This document shows positions 41,090 through 51,230 of a stretch of DNA of 64,000 bases, piece by piece; position 1 is the stretch's first letter, and each line of letters opens with the position of its first letter. This DNA comes from Tenacibaculum sp. MAR_2010_89 (GTDB lineage Bacteria; Bacteroidota; Bacteroidia; Flavobacteriales; Flavobacteriaceae): positions 62,001-126,000 of the forward strand of contig NZ_FNUB01000005.1 in assembly GCF_900105985.1 (NCBI RefSeq), written 5' to 3'. Made by a program: the position numbers and the translations under genes. A model generated the notes under the pieces. It saw nothing but the letters and a program-made list of their open reading frames with translations. It had not been told where the DNA came from and made no database searches.

Positions 41090-44041
41090 TTATTTAAGTT
41101 TCTTTTTAACTGCTATTTCAGTATATGCTTCAATAGTGTCACCTTCTTTGATATCATTATATCCTTTAATTTGAAGACCACAGTCATAACCTTTCTTAAC
41201 TTCTTTCACATCGTCTTTAAAACGTTTTAATGAAGTTAATAAACCATCATGAACAACTATTCCTTCTCTAATGATACGTATTTTAGCATCTCTTGTTATT
41301 TTACCAGACATCACCATACATCCAGCAATATTTCCAACTTTAGAAATTTTATAAACCTCTCTTATTTCAATATTACCAAGAACTTCTTCTTTCATTTCCG
41401 GAGATAACATTCCTTCCATTGCGTCTTTCAAGTCATTAATAGCATCATAGATGATAGAATAAGTTCTAATATCTACCTCTTCTCTATCAGCAACTAAACG
41501 AGCATTACCTTGAGGACGTACATTAAACCCAACAATAATTGCATCTGAAGCAGTTGCTAATAATACATCAGATTCAGTAATTGCACCTACTCCTTTATGT
41601 AAAATATTAACTTGAATTTCTTCAGTTGATAATTTTTGGAATGAATCTGTTAAGGCTTCAACAGAACCATCAACATCACCTTTTAAGATTATATTTAACT
41701 CTTTAAAGTCACCTAATGCAATACGACGTCCAATCTCAGCTAACGTTAATGTTTTTTGAGTTCTTACAGATTGCTCACGTTGTAATTGAGATCTCTTAGC
41801 AGCAATTTGTTTTGCTTCACGTTCATCATCAAATACATTAAACTTATCACCAGCTTGTGGTGCACCATCAAGACCTAATATTGATATTGGTGTAGATGGT
41901 CCAGCTACTTTAACTTTATTTCCTTTATCATCAAACATAGCTCTTACTTTACCACTATGCTTACCTGCTAATAAATAATCTCCAATTTTAAGTGTTCCTG
42001 CTTGTACTAAAATAGTAGATACATATCCTCTACCTTTATCTAATAGAGCTTCTACTACAGCACCGTTTGCATTTTTATCAGGGTTAGCTTTTAACTCTAA
42101 TACTTCAGCTTCTAACAATACCTTTTCTAATAACTCATCAACTCCTTGACCAGTTTTTGCAGAAATTTCTTGTGATTGAATATTACCACCCCAATCCTCA
42201 ACTAATAAATTCATCGCAGATAATTGCGTTTTAATATTATCAGGATTAGCGTTCTGTTTATCTATTTTATTTATTGCAAAAATGATAGGTACTCCAGCTG
42301 CTTGCGCATGCGAGATTGCTTCTTTTGTTTGCGGCATTACATCATCATCAGCTGCTACAACAATAATAACTAAATCGGTAACTTGAGCCCCACGAGCACG
42401 CATCGCTGTAAAAGCCTCGTGACCAGGTGTATCTAAAAATGCTATTTTTTGATCTCCAACATTTACTGAATAAGCACCAATATGTTGTGTAATTCCTCCA
42501 GATTCTCCATCAATAACATTCGCTTTACGAATATAATCTAATAATGAAGTTTTACCATGATCTACGTGACCCATAACAGTAATGATTGGTGCACGCGTTA
42601 TTAAATCTTCTGGTTTATCTTCAATTTCTTCAATTGATTCTTCTACCTCAGCTCCAACAAACTCAACTGTATAATTAAATTCTTCTGCTACTATAGATAG
42701 TGTTTCTGCATCTAAACGTTGATTCATTGTAACCATCATACCAAGCATCATACAAGATGATATAATGTTTGTTACTGGAACATCCATCATTGTAGCTACT
42801 TCACTAACTGTAACAAACTCTGTTACTTTTAGTATTTTACTATCTGCTTGTGCAGCTTCTAACTCTGCTTCACTTTGTTGACGGTGAGCATCTCTTTTAT
42901 CTCTACGATATTTAGCTCCTTTTCCTTTTTTAGATTTACCTTGAAGTTTTTCAAGAGTTTCTCTAACTTGTTTTTGAATTTGAGCTTCAGTAAGTTCTTC
43001 TTTTTGAACAACAGGGCGTCTTCCTCTTTGGCCTCCTCTGTTAGGACCTCCAGTTCTTGCTCCACCTCTATTAGGACCTCCAGTTCTATTTGGTGTTCCT
43101 GGTCTGTTAGGACCTCCTCCACGGTTGTTTCCTTGTCCTTGCGTTCTAGTATTTCCAGTTCCAGTACCTCCAGCGTTAGGTTTACTTATCCTCTTACGCT
43201 TTTTCTTATCTCCATCTTTAGCTTTAGGATCTGGTTTTTTCTTTTTAGGTCTTTCAAATTGTTTTAAATCAATTTTTTGACCAGTTATTTTAGGACCATC
43301 AAGTTTTTTATACTGAGTTTTAATTTTTTCAGCATTTTCAGTATTAACCTCTACTGGTTGTTCAGTTGATTTTGGTTTATCTGCTTTTCTTGCTCGGTCT
43401 GTTTTAATTTGCTCAACAGCTTTATCAATACCTTTTTTAGTAAAAGTAGTTGTACTTTTAGGTTCTTCTACTTTCTTAACGGGTTGTGCAACCTTAACAG
43501 GTTCTTCTACCTTTTTCTCTACAACAGGCTTCTCTTCTTTTTTAGGCTCTTCAACTTTTATTTCTTTAGGTTGAACAACTTCTTTTTTTGGAGTTTCAAT
43601 AACTTCTTCAACTTTATTCTCTGTTGATTCAGCAACTGGCTTTGGTTCTTCTTTTTGAACTTTAGGTTCTAAACTTTTACCAGTTTCAATATTTATTTTA
43701 CCAACAGTTTTAAGTTCTAATTTTGCTGCCTTGGCTTTTAAAACTTCTTGTTTTTTAGCTTCGTCTTCTATACGTTTCTTCTCTTGCTCTACTTCTACTT
43801 GTTGACGAATTGCTTCCTTTTCTTTTCTCTTTTCTTCGCTTACCTCTTTAGAAGCAACCTTTTTAGATTTATCTGTTTGAAAACCATCAAGTAATATTTG
43901 ATACTCTGCATCAGAAATCTTTGTCGTAGGACGCCCCTCAACCTCATAACCTTTTTTAGCTAAGTGTTCTACAGCTCTATCTAAAGAAATGTTTAATTCC
44001 CTTAAAACCTTGTTTAGTCTTAATTTGTTGCCTTCAGCCAT
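41090..44041 (-). CDS. infB: Translation initiation factor IF-2
   Basis: 983 residues. The N-terminal extension starts with an IF2_N domain ([32 protein letters not shown]), continues through a long Lys/Glu/Pro-rich linker (about 60-290) and a Gly/Arg/Asn-rich block with repeated PNRxGG motifs (about 290-350), and a second IF2_N (about 405-455). The GTPase is typical: [17 protein letters not shown] and NKID. Domains II, III and C2 follow to the C terminus ([39 protein letters not shown]). It delivers initiator fMet-tRNA to the 30S subunit. The ATG at 44041 fits the first IF2_N motif. The long repetitive linker is common in Bacteroidota. Confidence 0.97.
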   Translation of the reverse strand: MAEGNKLRLNKVLRELNISLDRAVEHLAKKGYEVEGRPTTKISDAEYQILLDGFQTDKSKKVASKEVSEEKRKEKEAIRQQVEVEQEKKRIEDEAKKQEVLKAKAAKLELKTVGKINIETGKSLEPKVQKEEPKPVAESTENKVEEVIETPKKEVVQPKEIKVEEPKKEEKPVVEKKVEEPVKVAQPVKKVEEPKSTTTFTKKGIDKAVEQIKTDRARKADKPKSTEQPVEVNTENAEKIKTQYKKLDGPKITGQKIDLKQFERPKKKKPDPKAKDGDKKKRKRISKPNAGGTGTGNTRTQGQGNNRGGGPNRPGTPNRTGGPNRGGARTGGPNRGGQRGRRPVVQKEELTEAQIQKQVRETLEKLQGKSKKGKGAKYRRDKRDAHRQQSEAELEAAQADSKILKVTEFVTVSEVATMMDVPVTNIISSCMMLGMMVTMNQRLDAETLSIVAEEFNYTVEFVGAEVEESIEEIEDKPEDLITRAPIITVMGHVDHGKTSLLDYIRKANVIDGESGGITQHIGAYSVNVGDQKIAFLDTPGHEAFTAMRARGAQVTDLVIIVVAADDDVMPQTKEAISHAQAAGVPIIFAINKIDKQNANPDNIKTQLSAMNLLVEDWGGNIQSQEISAKTGQGVDELLEKVLLEAEVLELKANPDKNANGAVVEALLDKGRGYVSTILVQAGTLKIGDYLLAGKHSGKVRAMFDDKGNKVKVAGPSTPISILGLDGAPQAGDKFNVFDDEREAKQIAAKRSQLQREQSVRTQKTLTLAEIGRRIALGDFKELNIILKGDVDGSVEALTDSFQKLSTEEIQVNILHKGVGAITESDVLLATASDAIIVGFNVRPQGNARLVADREEVDIRTYSIIYDAINDLKDAMEGMLSPEMKEEVLGNIEIREVYKISKVGNIAGCMVMSGKITRDAKIRIIREGIVVHDGLLTSLKRFKDDVKEVKKGYDCGLQIKGYNDIKEGDTIEAYTEIAVKKKLK

Positions 44042-44161
44042 AAATTATTTTATACTTTTTATTAAAGAACACACTTTATAATATTGCAATAGTTACGCTC
44101 TCTTTCTTAATTTTGCTAGTTTTAAACTTAAAAGTAAGGTAACTAACATCCTTATAATATT

Positions 44162-45418
44162 TTACTCTTCGAATTCTTCTCTTAAAACTCGTTGAACATC
44201 TAAAATTGTTTCTTCTTCAAGGTCTGTTCTTTGAACTAACATTGAAACATCTTTCTCAAGAACACTCTTAGCAGTATCTAAACCAATTTTCTTGAATTCA
44301 GCTATTACCCATGCTTCTATTTCATCAGAGAATTCTGTTAACTCAACATCTTCTTCTTCAATACCTTCTCTTTGAACATCTATTTCATAACCAGTTAATT
44401 CACTAGCTAAACGAATATTTACACCAGATCGTCCAATTGCTTTTGACACTTCCTCTGGTTTTAATAATACATTTACTCGACCTTTTTTACCTCCTTTTTC
44501 TTCTTCATAAGCTTCTATAGTAACAGAAAGAACTTTCGCAGGACTTAGCGCTCTAGAAATGAATAATTGCTCATTTTTAGTATAATTAATAACGTCAATA
44601 TTTTCATTCCCTAATTCACGAACAATACCGTGAATACGTGATCCTTTAACACCAACACAAGCTCCTACAGGATCAATACGATCATCGTAAGAATCTACAG
44701 CGATTTTTGCCTTATCACCAGGTATTCTTGCAACTCTTTCAATAGTAATTAAACCATCAAAAACCTCAGGTATTTCTTGTTCGAATAATTTAACTAAGAA
44801 TTGAGGTGCAGTTCTTGACAAAATAATTACTGGTTTATTTCCTCTTAATTCAACCGTTTTAATTACTCCTCTAACAGTATCTCCTTTTCTAAAAAAATCA
44901 GAACGTATTTGTTCACTTTTAGGTAATACAATTTCATTACCTTCATCATCAAGCAAAATTACCGCATTATGACGAATATGGTGCACTTCAGCACTATAAA
45001 CATCTCCTTCTAACTCTTTAAATTGTTTAAAGATATTAGTACTATCATGCTCATGGATTTTAGATATTAAATTTTGACGTAAAGCTAAAATAGCTCTTCT
45101 TCCTAGGTCAACTAATTTAACTTCTTCAGATACATCTTCTCCTATCTCAAAATCAGGTTCTATTTTTCTTGCTTCAGTTAATTCAATCTCTTCATTATCA
45201 TCTTCCGACATTTCATCTGCAACAACAACTCTGTTTCTCCAAATTTCTAAATCACCTTTATCAGGGTTTATAATAATATCAAAGTTTTCATCAGACCCAA
45301 ATCTACGTTTTAAAGCAGCTCTAAAAACTTCTTCTAAAATAGACATTAGTGTTACTCTGTCAATACTTTTATTATCTTTAAATTCTGAAAACGACTCAAT
45401 TAACGCAATATTTTCCAT
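44162..45418 (-). CDS. nusA: Transcription termination/antitermination factor NusA
   Basis: 418 residues: the N-terminal RNA-polymerase-binding domain (about 1-130), S1 domain (about 135-200: GDVYSAEVHHIRHNAVILLDDEGNEIVLPKSEQI), and two KH domains (about 225-345: VGVKGSRIHGIVREL and GRSGVNIRLASELTGYEIDV). The acidic repeats of E. coli NusA are missing, as usual outside Proteobacteria; a short acidic C-terminal tail is present (EEETILDVQRVLREEFEE). It lies 120 bases upstream of infB and 13 bases after rimP, in the classical order. Confidence 0.96.
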   Translation of the reverse strand: MENIALIESFSEFKDNKSIDRVTLMSILEEVFRAALKRRFGSDENFDIIINPDKGDLEIWRNRVVVADEMSEDDNEEIELTEARKIEPDFEIGEDVSEEVKLVDLGRRAILALRQNLISKIHEHDSTNIFKQFKELEGDVYSAEVHHIRHNAVILLDDEGNEIVLPKSEQIRSDFFRKGDTVRGVIKTVELRGNKPVIILSRTAPQFLVKLFEQEIPEVFDGLITIERVARIPGDKAKIAVDSYDDRIDPVGACVGVKGSRIHGIVRELGNENIDVINYTKNEQLFISRALSPAKVLSVTIEAYEEEKGGKKGRVNVLLKPEEVSKAIGRSGVNIRLASELTGYEIDVQREGIEEEDVELTEFSDEIEAWVIAEFKKIGLDTAKSVLEKDVSMLVQRTDLEEETILDVQRVLREEFEE

Positions 45419-45431
45419 CTCATTATCTTAA

Positions 45432-45893
45432 TTAAAATATAATCTTCACTTTTGCACTTTTAATATCTTCATAAAGTAGAGTTTTTACCTTTTCTACTGT
45501 ATGCTTACCTTTACCTATAGGTTTTGGCTCTCTAACTTTCCAATGTAACGTTATCTCTTCATCTGTTACATTTGTTAATGTACCTTCAAACTCTTCGGTT
45601 TCAGTTTTTACTTTTAATATTCTATTAATATTTTTCTTATACTGTCTTTTAACCAATAAAGGGTGTGCTATATCTGGTGTTGTTACTTCTAAAGAAAAAT
45701 CTTCTTCTTCTCTATCAAGGTTATGCTCAATATTTCTACTAATACGAACACATTCACTCAACGGCACTCCTTCATCTCCATCAACTATTACTTTTATTTT
45801 ACTATTAGCAAGAAACTCTAACTCTATTAAAAATAGCGATTCATTCTCACTTAATGCTTCCTGTAATAATTCTTTAACTCTCTCTTTATTCAT
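45432..45893 (-). CDS. rimP: Ribosome maturation factor RimP
   Basis: 153 residues. The N-terminal alpha/beta domain carries LIELEFLANSKIKVIVDGDEGVPLSECVRISRNIEHNLDREE, SLEVTTPDIAHPL and the C-terminal SH3-like domain ends the protein (GTLTNVTDEEITLHWKVR). RimP assists 30S subunit assembly. ATG 45893 is chosen over the upstream in-frame codon at 45917 because that one lies inside a hairpin in the leader. First gene of the rimP-nusA-infB operon. Confidence 0.93.
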   Translation of the reverse strand: MNKERVKELLQEALSENESLFLIELEFLANSKIKVIVDGDEGVPLSECVRISRNIEHNLDREEEDFSLEVTTPDIAHPLLVKRQYKKNINRILKVKTETEEFEGTLTNVTDEEITLHWKVREPKPIGKGKHTVEKVKTLLYEDIKSAKVKIIF

Positions 45894-45908
45894 TCTAGGT
45901 ATAAAAAG

Positions 45909-45926
45909 AGGGGACAAACGTCCCCT
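45909..45926 (-). promoter_or_regulatory. Hairpin with T-run in the rimP leader, possible attenuator
   Basis: On the minus strand AGGGGAC-GTTT-GTCCCCT (seven G/C-rich pairs) is followed by CTTTTTAT, between the predicted promoter and the rimP ATG. It has the form of a short intrinsic terminator placed in the 5' leader. Confidence 0.6.
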
Positions 45927-45954
45927 ACATCACTTAACTCTTTTAAATTCCCTG

Positions 45955-45962
45955 CAAATATA
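45955..45962 (-). promoter_or_regulatory. Promoter of rimP-nusA-infB (CTTG-N20-TATATTTG)
   Basis: On the minus strand TATATTTG matches TAnnTTTG exactly and CTTG (45983-45986) lies 20 bases upstream, a near-perfect Bacteroidota promoter. The leader of about 55 bases contains the hairpin at 45909-45926. Confidence 0.7.
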
Positions 45963-46053
45963 CTAACTTATTAGTTAATACACAAGTAGCTTTTATCTAA
46001 AAAAATTGGTATATTTAAAGAGTATTTGTTTCTCTTAAATCCCCAAGAAAATT

Positions 46054-46881
46054 ATGAAAAAAATATTAATACCCATTGATTTCTCTAAACACTCAGAATA
46101 CGCATGTGTACTTGCTTCTAAAATAGCAAAAAAATCTAATAGCGAAGTTCACTTACTTCACATGGTCGAACTCCCCTCAGGTATAGTTGACATGGGAGCT
46201 GGTAATAATTTCAGTATTCCTGAAAGCATGCTTTATATTAGAAAAGTTAAAGACAAATTAATGAATCTAAAAAGTGCTTTCTTTTCAAAAATACCAAATG
46301 TTCACCACGCTATAAGATTTCAAAATCCTTATGAAGGGATTAGAGATTATTCAAAAAAAATAGATGCCGATTTAGTTATCATGGGTTCAAAGGGACACAC
46401 TGCTTTAGAAGAGATTTTGATTGGATCTAACACGGAAAAAACAGTTAGAAGCCTTGATATACCTGTTTTAATAACCAAAAAGGAAAGTGATAATTTTAAA
46501 TTTAAAAAATTAGTTTTCGCATCAACCTTTGAGAAAGATGAAGCTAGAGCTTTTGAAGGGTTTCTTGATTTCTCCACTAATTTTAAAGCCAAAATACACT
46601 TACTTAAAATAAACACTCCTCAAAAGTTCGAAAACACTTCTAGCTCTAAGAAAAAAGTTGAAACATTCATAGAAAAATACAATCTCGACAATTATTCAAT
46701 TCACATATACAACGACAATTCTGTTGAAGAAGGAATTTTAAATTTTTCAGACGAAAAGGACGTAGATTTAATCTCTTTAGCAACTCACGGAAGAAGTGGA
46801 CTTTCCAGATTTTTTAACGGTAGTGTTTCTTTAAACCTATCTAAGAATGTATTAAAACCTGTCTTAACTTTTAAAGTATAA
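46054..46881 (+). CDS. Two-domain universal stress protein
   Basis: 275 residues with two UspA folds: about 1-145 (MKKILIPIDFSKHSEYACVLASKIAKKSNSEVHLLHMVE, then ADLVIMGSKGHTALEEILIGSNTEKTVRSLDIPVLI) and about 150-275 (FKKLVFASTFEKDEARAF, then VDLISLATHGRSGLSRFFNGSVSLNLSKNVLKPVLTF). Both keep the ATP-loop form (MGSKGHTALEEILIGSNTE and ATHGRSGLSRFFNGSV), so nucleotide binding is likely. It is a single gene between the rimP operon (divergent) and tRNA-Leu (convergent), with a terminator after it. Confidence 0.88.
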   Translation: MKKILIPIDFSKHSEYACVLASKIAKKSNSEVHLLHMVELPSGIVDMGAGNNFSIPESMLYIRKVKDKLMNLKSAFFSKIPNVHHAIRFQNPYEGIRDYSKKIDADLVIMGSKGHTALEEILIGSNTEKTVRSLDIPVLITKKESDNFKFKKLVFASTFEKDEARAFEGFLDFSTNFKAKIHLLKINTPQKFENTSSSKKKVETFIEKYNLDNYSIHIYNDNSVEEGILNFSDEKDVDLISLATHGRSGLSRFFNGSVSLNLSKNVLKPVLTFKV

Positions 46882-46887
46882 AAAAAC

Positions 46888-46917
46888 AAAAGCGCAACTT
46901 AAATGTTACGCTTTTTG
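46888..46917. terminator. Bidirectional terminator, Usp gene and tRNA-Leu
   Basis: AAAAGCGCAAC (46888-46898) faces GTTACGCTTTT (46905-46915); on the minus strand the odd pair becomes G-U. It begins seven bases after the Usp stop and directly follows the 3' end of the tRNA on the other strand. Confidence 0.7.
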
Positions 46918-46999
46918 TACGGGCGGAGAGACTCGAACTCTCACACCTCGCGGCACTAGATCCTAAGTCTAGCGTGTCTACCAATTCCACCACGCCCGC
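46918..46999 (-). tRNA. tRNA-Leu (anticodon UAG)
   Basis: On the minus strand: acceptor GCGGGCG / CGCCCGT, D arm GTG / CAC, anticodon stem CTAGA / TCTAG with loop CTTAGGA (anticodon UAG, reads CUN codons), a long variable arm (TGCCGCGAGGTGT), which marks a class II tRNA, T arm GAGAG / CTCTC with loop TTCGAGT, discriminator A. The CCA end is not encoded. Position 1-72 is a G-U pair, where G-C is usual. Confidence 0.93.
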
Positions 47000-47454
47000 T
47001 TATTTTTAATTTGTGCCTGCAAATATACACAAAGTATTCAATATACAAGCTCAAATTTTTATTTTTTCATTTTTTTAATTAACTAAATTTATCATTTAAA
47101 ATTTATGAAAAATATTACTATATAGATTAAGAGCTCTCCGAAGAGAGCTCACAATTAATCATCCTATGTTAAAACCCTTCTAAAAATTCTAAATAGAACA
47201 CAAATGAGCGGCAAAAATCAACATTTTTTACCAATTTTTAAGTTAATAAATTATTAATTATTATTAAAAATAAACAACTGTTTGATTTTAAACAGAAACC
47301 GTTATTTTATAGATAAATCTAAACAATTAAAAAACATATTCTTATTAAGGTTAATTAACAAACAATCAATAATACTTAACAACACTCTTAGTTTGTGTTA
47401 AAAAAAATAAATTTTACGAAAAATAGTTAACTTAGCGTACTTAATTATTTTTCA
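47000..47454. other. 455-base gap upstream of the tRNA and the dipeptidase gene
   Basis: No ORF. On the minus strand TATATTTG (47020-47027) with CTTG 18 bases upstream (47046-47049) is the tRNA promoter. A hairpin with eight perfect pairs (GAGCTCTC / GAGAGCTC, 47131-47150, loop TTCG on the minus strand) has six more pairs outside (GATTAA 47125-47130, TTAATC 47155-47160). Further right are an inverted repeat CTGTTT / AAACAG (47278-47295) and two TTAACAA heptamers at 47355 and 47376. Confidence 0.6.
47020..47027 (-). promoter_or_regulatory. tRNA-Leu promoter element (TATATTTG)
   Basis: On the minus strand TATATTTG matches TAnnTTTG with CTTG 18 bases upstream and lies about 20 bases before the tRNA 5' end, as expected for a stable-RNA promoter. 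Confidence 0.65.
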
Positions 47455-48843
47455 ATGCAAACTATTCAAGAATATATAGCTCAACACAAAGAGCGTTTTT
47501 TAAATGAACTTATTGATTTATTAAAAATACCATCAGTTAGCGCTGATCCAGCATACAATCAAGATGTATTAAATACAGCTGACATGGTAAAACTACAGCT
47601 AGAAAAAGCTGGGTGTGATAAAATAGAAATTTGTGAAACTCCTGGATATCCAATTGTTTATGGTGAAAAGATCATTGACCCAAAATTACCTACAGTTTTA
47701 GTATATGGACACTACGATGTGCAACCAGCTGACCCAATTGATTTATGGGATTCTCCACCATTTGAACCAATTATTAAAAAAACAGAGACTCATCCAGAAG
47801 GAGCTATTTTTGCTCGGGGTGCTTGTGACGATAAAGGTCAAATGTATATGCACGTAAAAGCATTAGAATACATGACTAACACTGGTAATTTACCTTGTAA
47901 TGTAAAATTCATGATAGAAGGTGAAGAAGAAGTTGGCTCAGAAAGTTTAGCCTGGTTTGTACCTAGAAACAAAGAAAAATTAGCTAATGATGTTATTTTA
48001 ATTTCTGATACTGGTATGATAGCTAACTCTATTCCTTCTATAACAACGGGACTTAGAGGATTGAGCTATGTAGAAGTTGAAGTAACTGGACCAAACAGAG
48101 ATTTACATTCTGGTTTGTATGGTGGAGCTGTTGCAAATCCTATTAATGTATTAACAAAAATGATTGCTTCTTTACATGATGAAAACAATCATATAACCAT
48201 TCCAGGTTTTTATGATAAGGTAGAAAACCTTTCTAGAGAAGAACGTGATGAAATGGCAAAGGCTCCGTTTTCTTTAGAAAATTATAAAAAATCTCTAGAA
48301 ATCGATGCTATTTACGGTGAAAAAGGATACACTACTAACGAACGAAACTCTATTCGTCCAACTTTAGATGTAAATGGTATTTGGGGAGGATATACTGGAG
48401 AAGGGGCTAAAACAGTGATTGCAAGTAAAGCTTATGCTAAGATATCAATGCGACTGGTACCAAACCAAGAATGGAGAGAAATTACTGAGTTATTTAAAAA
48501 ACATTTCGAAAGCATTGCTCCTAAAGGAGTTCAAGTAAAAGTTACACCTCATCATGGTGGACAAGGATATGTTACACCTATTGATAATATTGGATACCAA
48601 GCAGCAAGCAAAGCATATCAAGAAACATTTGGTGTTACTCCAATACCTCAACGAAGTGGAGGAAGTATACCTATTGTAGCTTTGTTTGAGGAAGAACTGA
48701 AAAGTAAAACTATTTTAATGGGATTTGGGTTAGATAGCGATGCTATTCATTCACCAAACGAACATTTTGGTGTATGGAATTATTTAAAAGGTATTGAAAC
48801 TATACCATTTTTTTACAAATATTTTACTGAATTATCAAAATAA
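47455..48843 (+). CDS. M20 family dipeptidase
   Basis: 462 residues. Metal and catalytic residues are clear: GHYDVQPADP (His, Asp), ARGACDDKGQ (Asp), EGEEEVGS (catalytic Glu, metal Glu), and a late His (IHSPNEHFG). The lid domain lies about 200-360. It fits the carnosinase-like M20 dipeptidases that are cytoplasmic in most bacteria; no signal peptide is seen. The next gene, an S9 peptidase lipoprotein, starts eight bases after the stop, which suggests a joint role: extracytoplasmic release of dipeptides, then hydrolysis inside the cell. Confidence 0.9.
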   Translation: MQTIQEYIAQHKERFLNELIDLLKIPSVSADPAYNQDVLNTADMVKLQLEKAGCDKIEICETPGYPIVYGEKIIDPKLPTVLVYGHYDVQPADPIDLWDSPPFEPIIKKTETHPEGAIFARGACDDKGQMYMHVKALEYMTNTGNLPCNVKFMIEGEEEVGSESLAWFVPRNKEKLANDVILISDTGMIANSIPSITTGLRGLSYVEVEVTGPNRDLHSGLYGGAVANPINVLTKMIASLHDENNHITIPGFYDKVENLSREERDEMAKAPFSLENYKKSLEIDAIYGEKGYTTNERNSIRPTLDVNGIWGGYTGEGAKTVIASKAYAKISMRLVPNQEWREITELFKKHFESIAPKGVQVKVTPHHGGQGYVTPIDNIGYQAASKAYQETFGVTPIPQRSGGSIPIVALFEEELKSKTILMGFGLDSDAIHSPNEHFGVWNYLKGIETIPFFYKYFTELSK

Positions 48844-48851
48844 GATAAACC

Positions 48852-51179
48852 ATGCAAACATATTCAAGTAAAATAGTTTTAGCCATAATAATACTGTTTA
48901 TTAGTTGTTCAAAAAACCAAAAACCAAAACAACGAACCGCTGAAGAATATAAACAAGCCTCTATACTTATGGATAGAGGTTTGTCTAATTTAGTTTATAA
49001 TCAAGTTTTTGGAAGTACTTTTGTTAATCAAGACTATTTAATATACGCTACTAAAACTAAAAATGGCAAAAAATTTATTTTAGTTGACATAACTACTAAA
49101 ACTAAAAAAGAAGCTTTTAATCATATTAAACTTGCTAAAAGTTTAGCAAATGAACTTGGTCGAGAAATAGAACAAAACAACTTGCCTATTTCTAAAGTCT
49201 CTCTATCTGATGATTTAAAAACTGTTCAATTTATTATAAATAAACAAAGATATTCTTGCAATTTAGAAAACTATTCTATTTCTAAAGTTACTTCACAAAA
49301 TGCAGAAGTTACTAGAAACGAACATGTTTCTCCAAATAGAAAATTAGCGGCTTACATAGATAATCATAACCTTTGGGTAAGAGATTTAATTACTAACAAA
49401 AAAACACAACTTACATTTGATGGTAAAAAAAACTATGGATACGCAACAAACAATGCTGGTTGGACTAAAAGCAATGGAGCTGTTTTAAAATGGTCTCCTA
49501 ATTCTGATAAAATTGCTACTTTTCAACAAGACTCACGTGAAGTAGGAATGATATACTTAACCTCAACTAATGTTGGACATCCTAAACTTGAAGCTTGGAA
49601 ACACCCATTACCTGGAGACAAAACCATTTTTACAATTGAACGTGTAATTATTCATCTAGGAACAAAACCTAAAACTGTTCGTCTAAAAATGGATAAGGAT
49701 TATCAAAGAGGGACTACTACCGATCACATAGCTGACCGGAACAATGAACTACTAGATGCGCAGTGGAAAAAGGATGGATCTCAATTTGCTTTTGTTTCAG
49801 GCTCTAGAGATCATAAAATAGCCCATTTACAAATTGCTGACACGAATACTGGTGAAGTAAAATCTATTTATAAAGAAGAAGTTGACACCTATTATGAATC
49901 TGGTGTAAATGTTGAAAACTGGAAAGTTTTATTTGATTCAAACGAGTTTATATGGTACTCTGAAAAAACAAACTGGGGACATATTTACTTATATGATTTA
50001 TCTACAAAACAATTAAAAAGTCAAATCACTTCAGGAAACTGGATTGTAAAACAAGTAAAAAAAGTAGATAAAATTAATAAGAAGGTTTATTTTACTGCTG
50101 GAGGAAAAGAAACAGGAAACCCGTATCACAATTATTATTATAGTGTTAATTTTGATGGATCAAACCTAAAAAACTTAACTCCTAGTAAAGGAACTCATTC
50201 AGCTACCTTCTCAAGTGATTACTCATATTTAGTAGACACATATTCAACAACCACATCTCCGCCTGTTTCTGTTTTAAGAAATAATAAAGGAGAAAGTATA
50301 TTAGAATTAGAAACTGCAGACATTACTGCTTTAAAAGAAAAAAATTGGCAAGAGCCTATTGAATTTTCAGTAAAAGCTCGTGACGGGAAAACTGATATTT
50401 ACGGAATCATGTGCACACCAAGCCATTATGATGAACATAAAAAATACCCTGTATTAAACTACATATATCCTGGACCTCAATCTGGAAGTATTGGTAATTA
50501 TAAATTCAGGTCTGTTTGGAGAGATTTTCAAGCAGTAGCAGAATTAGGTTTCGTAGTGGTTGCTGTTGATGCAATGGGAACACCAATGAGATCTAAATCT
50601 TTTCATGATGCCTATTACGGAAACATGGGAGACAATGGTTTACCAGATAATATTGCAGCTATTAAACAGTTAGCTAAAAAATATAAAGGTATGGATATTG
50701 AGCGCGTAGGTATTTGGGGTCATTCTGGAGGTGGATTTGCCTCAACTCGTGCTGTATTTGCTTATCCTGATTTTTATGATGTAGCAGTTTCAGGTGCTGG
50801 AAACCATGACAATAGGAATTATGAAGCTGATTGGGGTGAAAAATGGCAAGGCCTTTTAAAGAAAGGAAAAATAGAAGAAAAGGGAGATGGAACTACAAAT
50901 TATGACAACCAAGCAAATCAATTAATTGCTCATAATTTAAAAGGTAAACTATTAATAACTCATGGAAGCATGGATAATAATGTTTCTCCTTCAAACACAA
51001 TGTTAGTTGTTGAAGCCTTAATTAAGGCTAATAAAGACTTTGATATGATTATATTTCCAAACAAAAGACATGGTTACGGAAATATGACGAAGTATATGAC
51101 TCGAAAAAGGTGGGATTATTTTGTAACTCATTTACGAAAAGAAATCCCTCCAAAAGAATTTGATCTATCTAACTTCTAA
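48852..51179 (+). CDS. DPP-IV/S9 family prolyl peptidase lipoprotein
   Basis: 775 residues. The N terminus (MQTYSSKIVLAIIILFISC) ends in a lipobox-like FISC, so Cys19 is likely lipidated. A beta-propeller part (about 60-480, with WSPNSDKIATFQQDSREVGM) precedes the alpha/beta-hydrolase: nucleophile Ser in IWGHSGGGFAS, Asp in THGSMDNNVSP, His in NKRHGYG. It would remove dipeptides (often X-Pro) from the N termini of peptides at the outer membrane or in the periplasm. It pairs with the upstream dipeptidase. A terminator follows. Confidence 0.88.
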   Translation: MQTYSSKIVLAIIILFISCSKNQKPKQRTAEEYKQASILMDRGLSNLVYNQVFGSTFVNQDYLIYATKTKNGKKFILVDITTKTKKEAFNHIKLAKSLANELGREIEQNNLPISKVSLSDDLKTVQFIINKQRYSCNLENYSISKVTSQNAEVTRNEHVSPNRKLAAYIDNHNLWVRDLITNKKTQLTFDGKKNYGYATNNAGWTKSNGAVLKWSPNSDKIATFQQDSREVGMIYLTSTNVGHPKLEAWKHPLPGDKTIFTIERVIIHLGTKPKTVRLKMDKDYQRGTTTDHIADRNNELLDAQWKKDGSQFAFVSGSRDHKIAHLQIADTNTGEVKSIYKEEVDTYYESGVNVENWKVLFDSNEFIWYSEKTNWGHIYLYDLSTKQLKSQITSGNWIVKQVKKVDKINKKVYFTAGGKETGNPYHNYYYSVNFDGSNLKNLTPSKGTHSATFSSDYSYLVDTYSTTTSPPVSVLRNNKGESILELETADITALKEKNWQEPIEFSVKARDGKTDIYGIMCTPSHYDEHKKYPVLNYIYPGPQSGSIGNYKFRSVWRDFQAVAELGFVVVAVDAMGTPMRSKSFHDAYYGNMGDNGLPDNIAAIKQLAKKYKGMDIERVGIWGHSGGGFASTRAVFAYPDFYDVAVSGAGNHDNRNYEADWGEKWQGLLKKGKIEEKGDGTTNYDNQANQLIAHNLKGKLLITHGSMDNNVSPSNTMLVVEALIKANKDFDMIIFPNKRHGYGNMTKYMTRKRWDYFVTHLRKEIPPKEFDLSNF

Positions 51180-51207
51180 AAAAAACGCTCGTTATGAGCG
51201 TTTTTTT
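51179..51207 (+). terminator. Rho-independent terminator after the S9 peptidase gene
   Basis: The 12-base stem AAAAAAACGCTC / GAGCGTTTTTTT with loop GTTAT is immediately after the stop codon and separates the peptidase genes from the BlaI-type pair. Confidence 0.9.
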
Positions 51208-51230
51208 AGTTTAAAACACAAAAAAAACAC

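Noticed and set aside
42859..43627. ORFs in other frames and on the plus strand within infB
   Set aside because: They arise from the repetitive Lys/Glu/Gly-rich linker of IF-2 and have skewed compositions without any start context.
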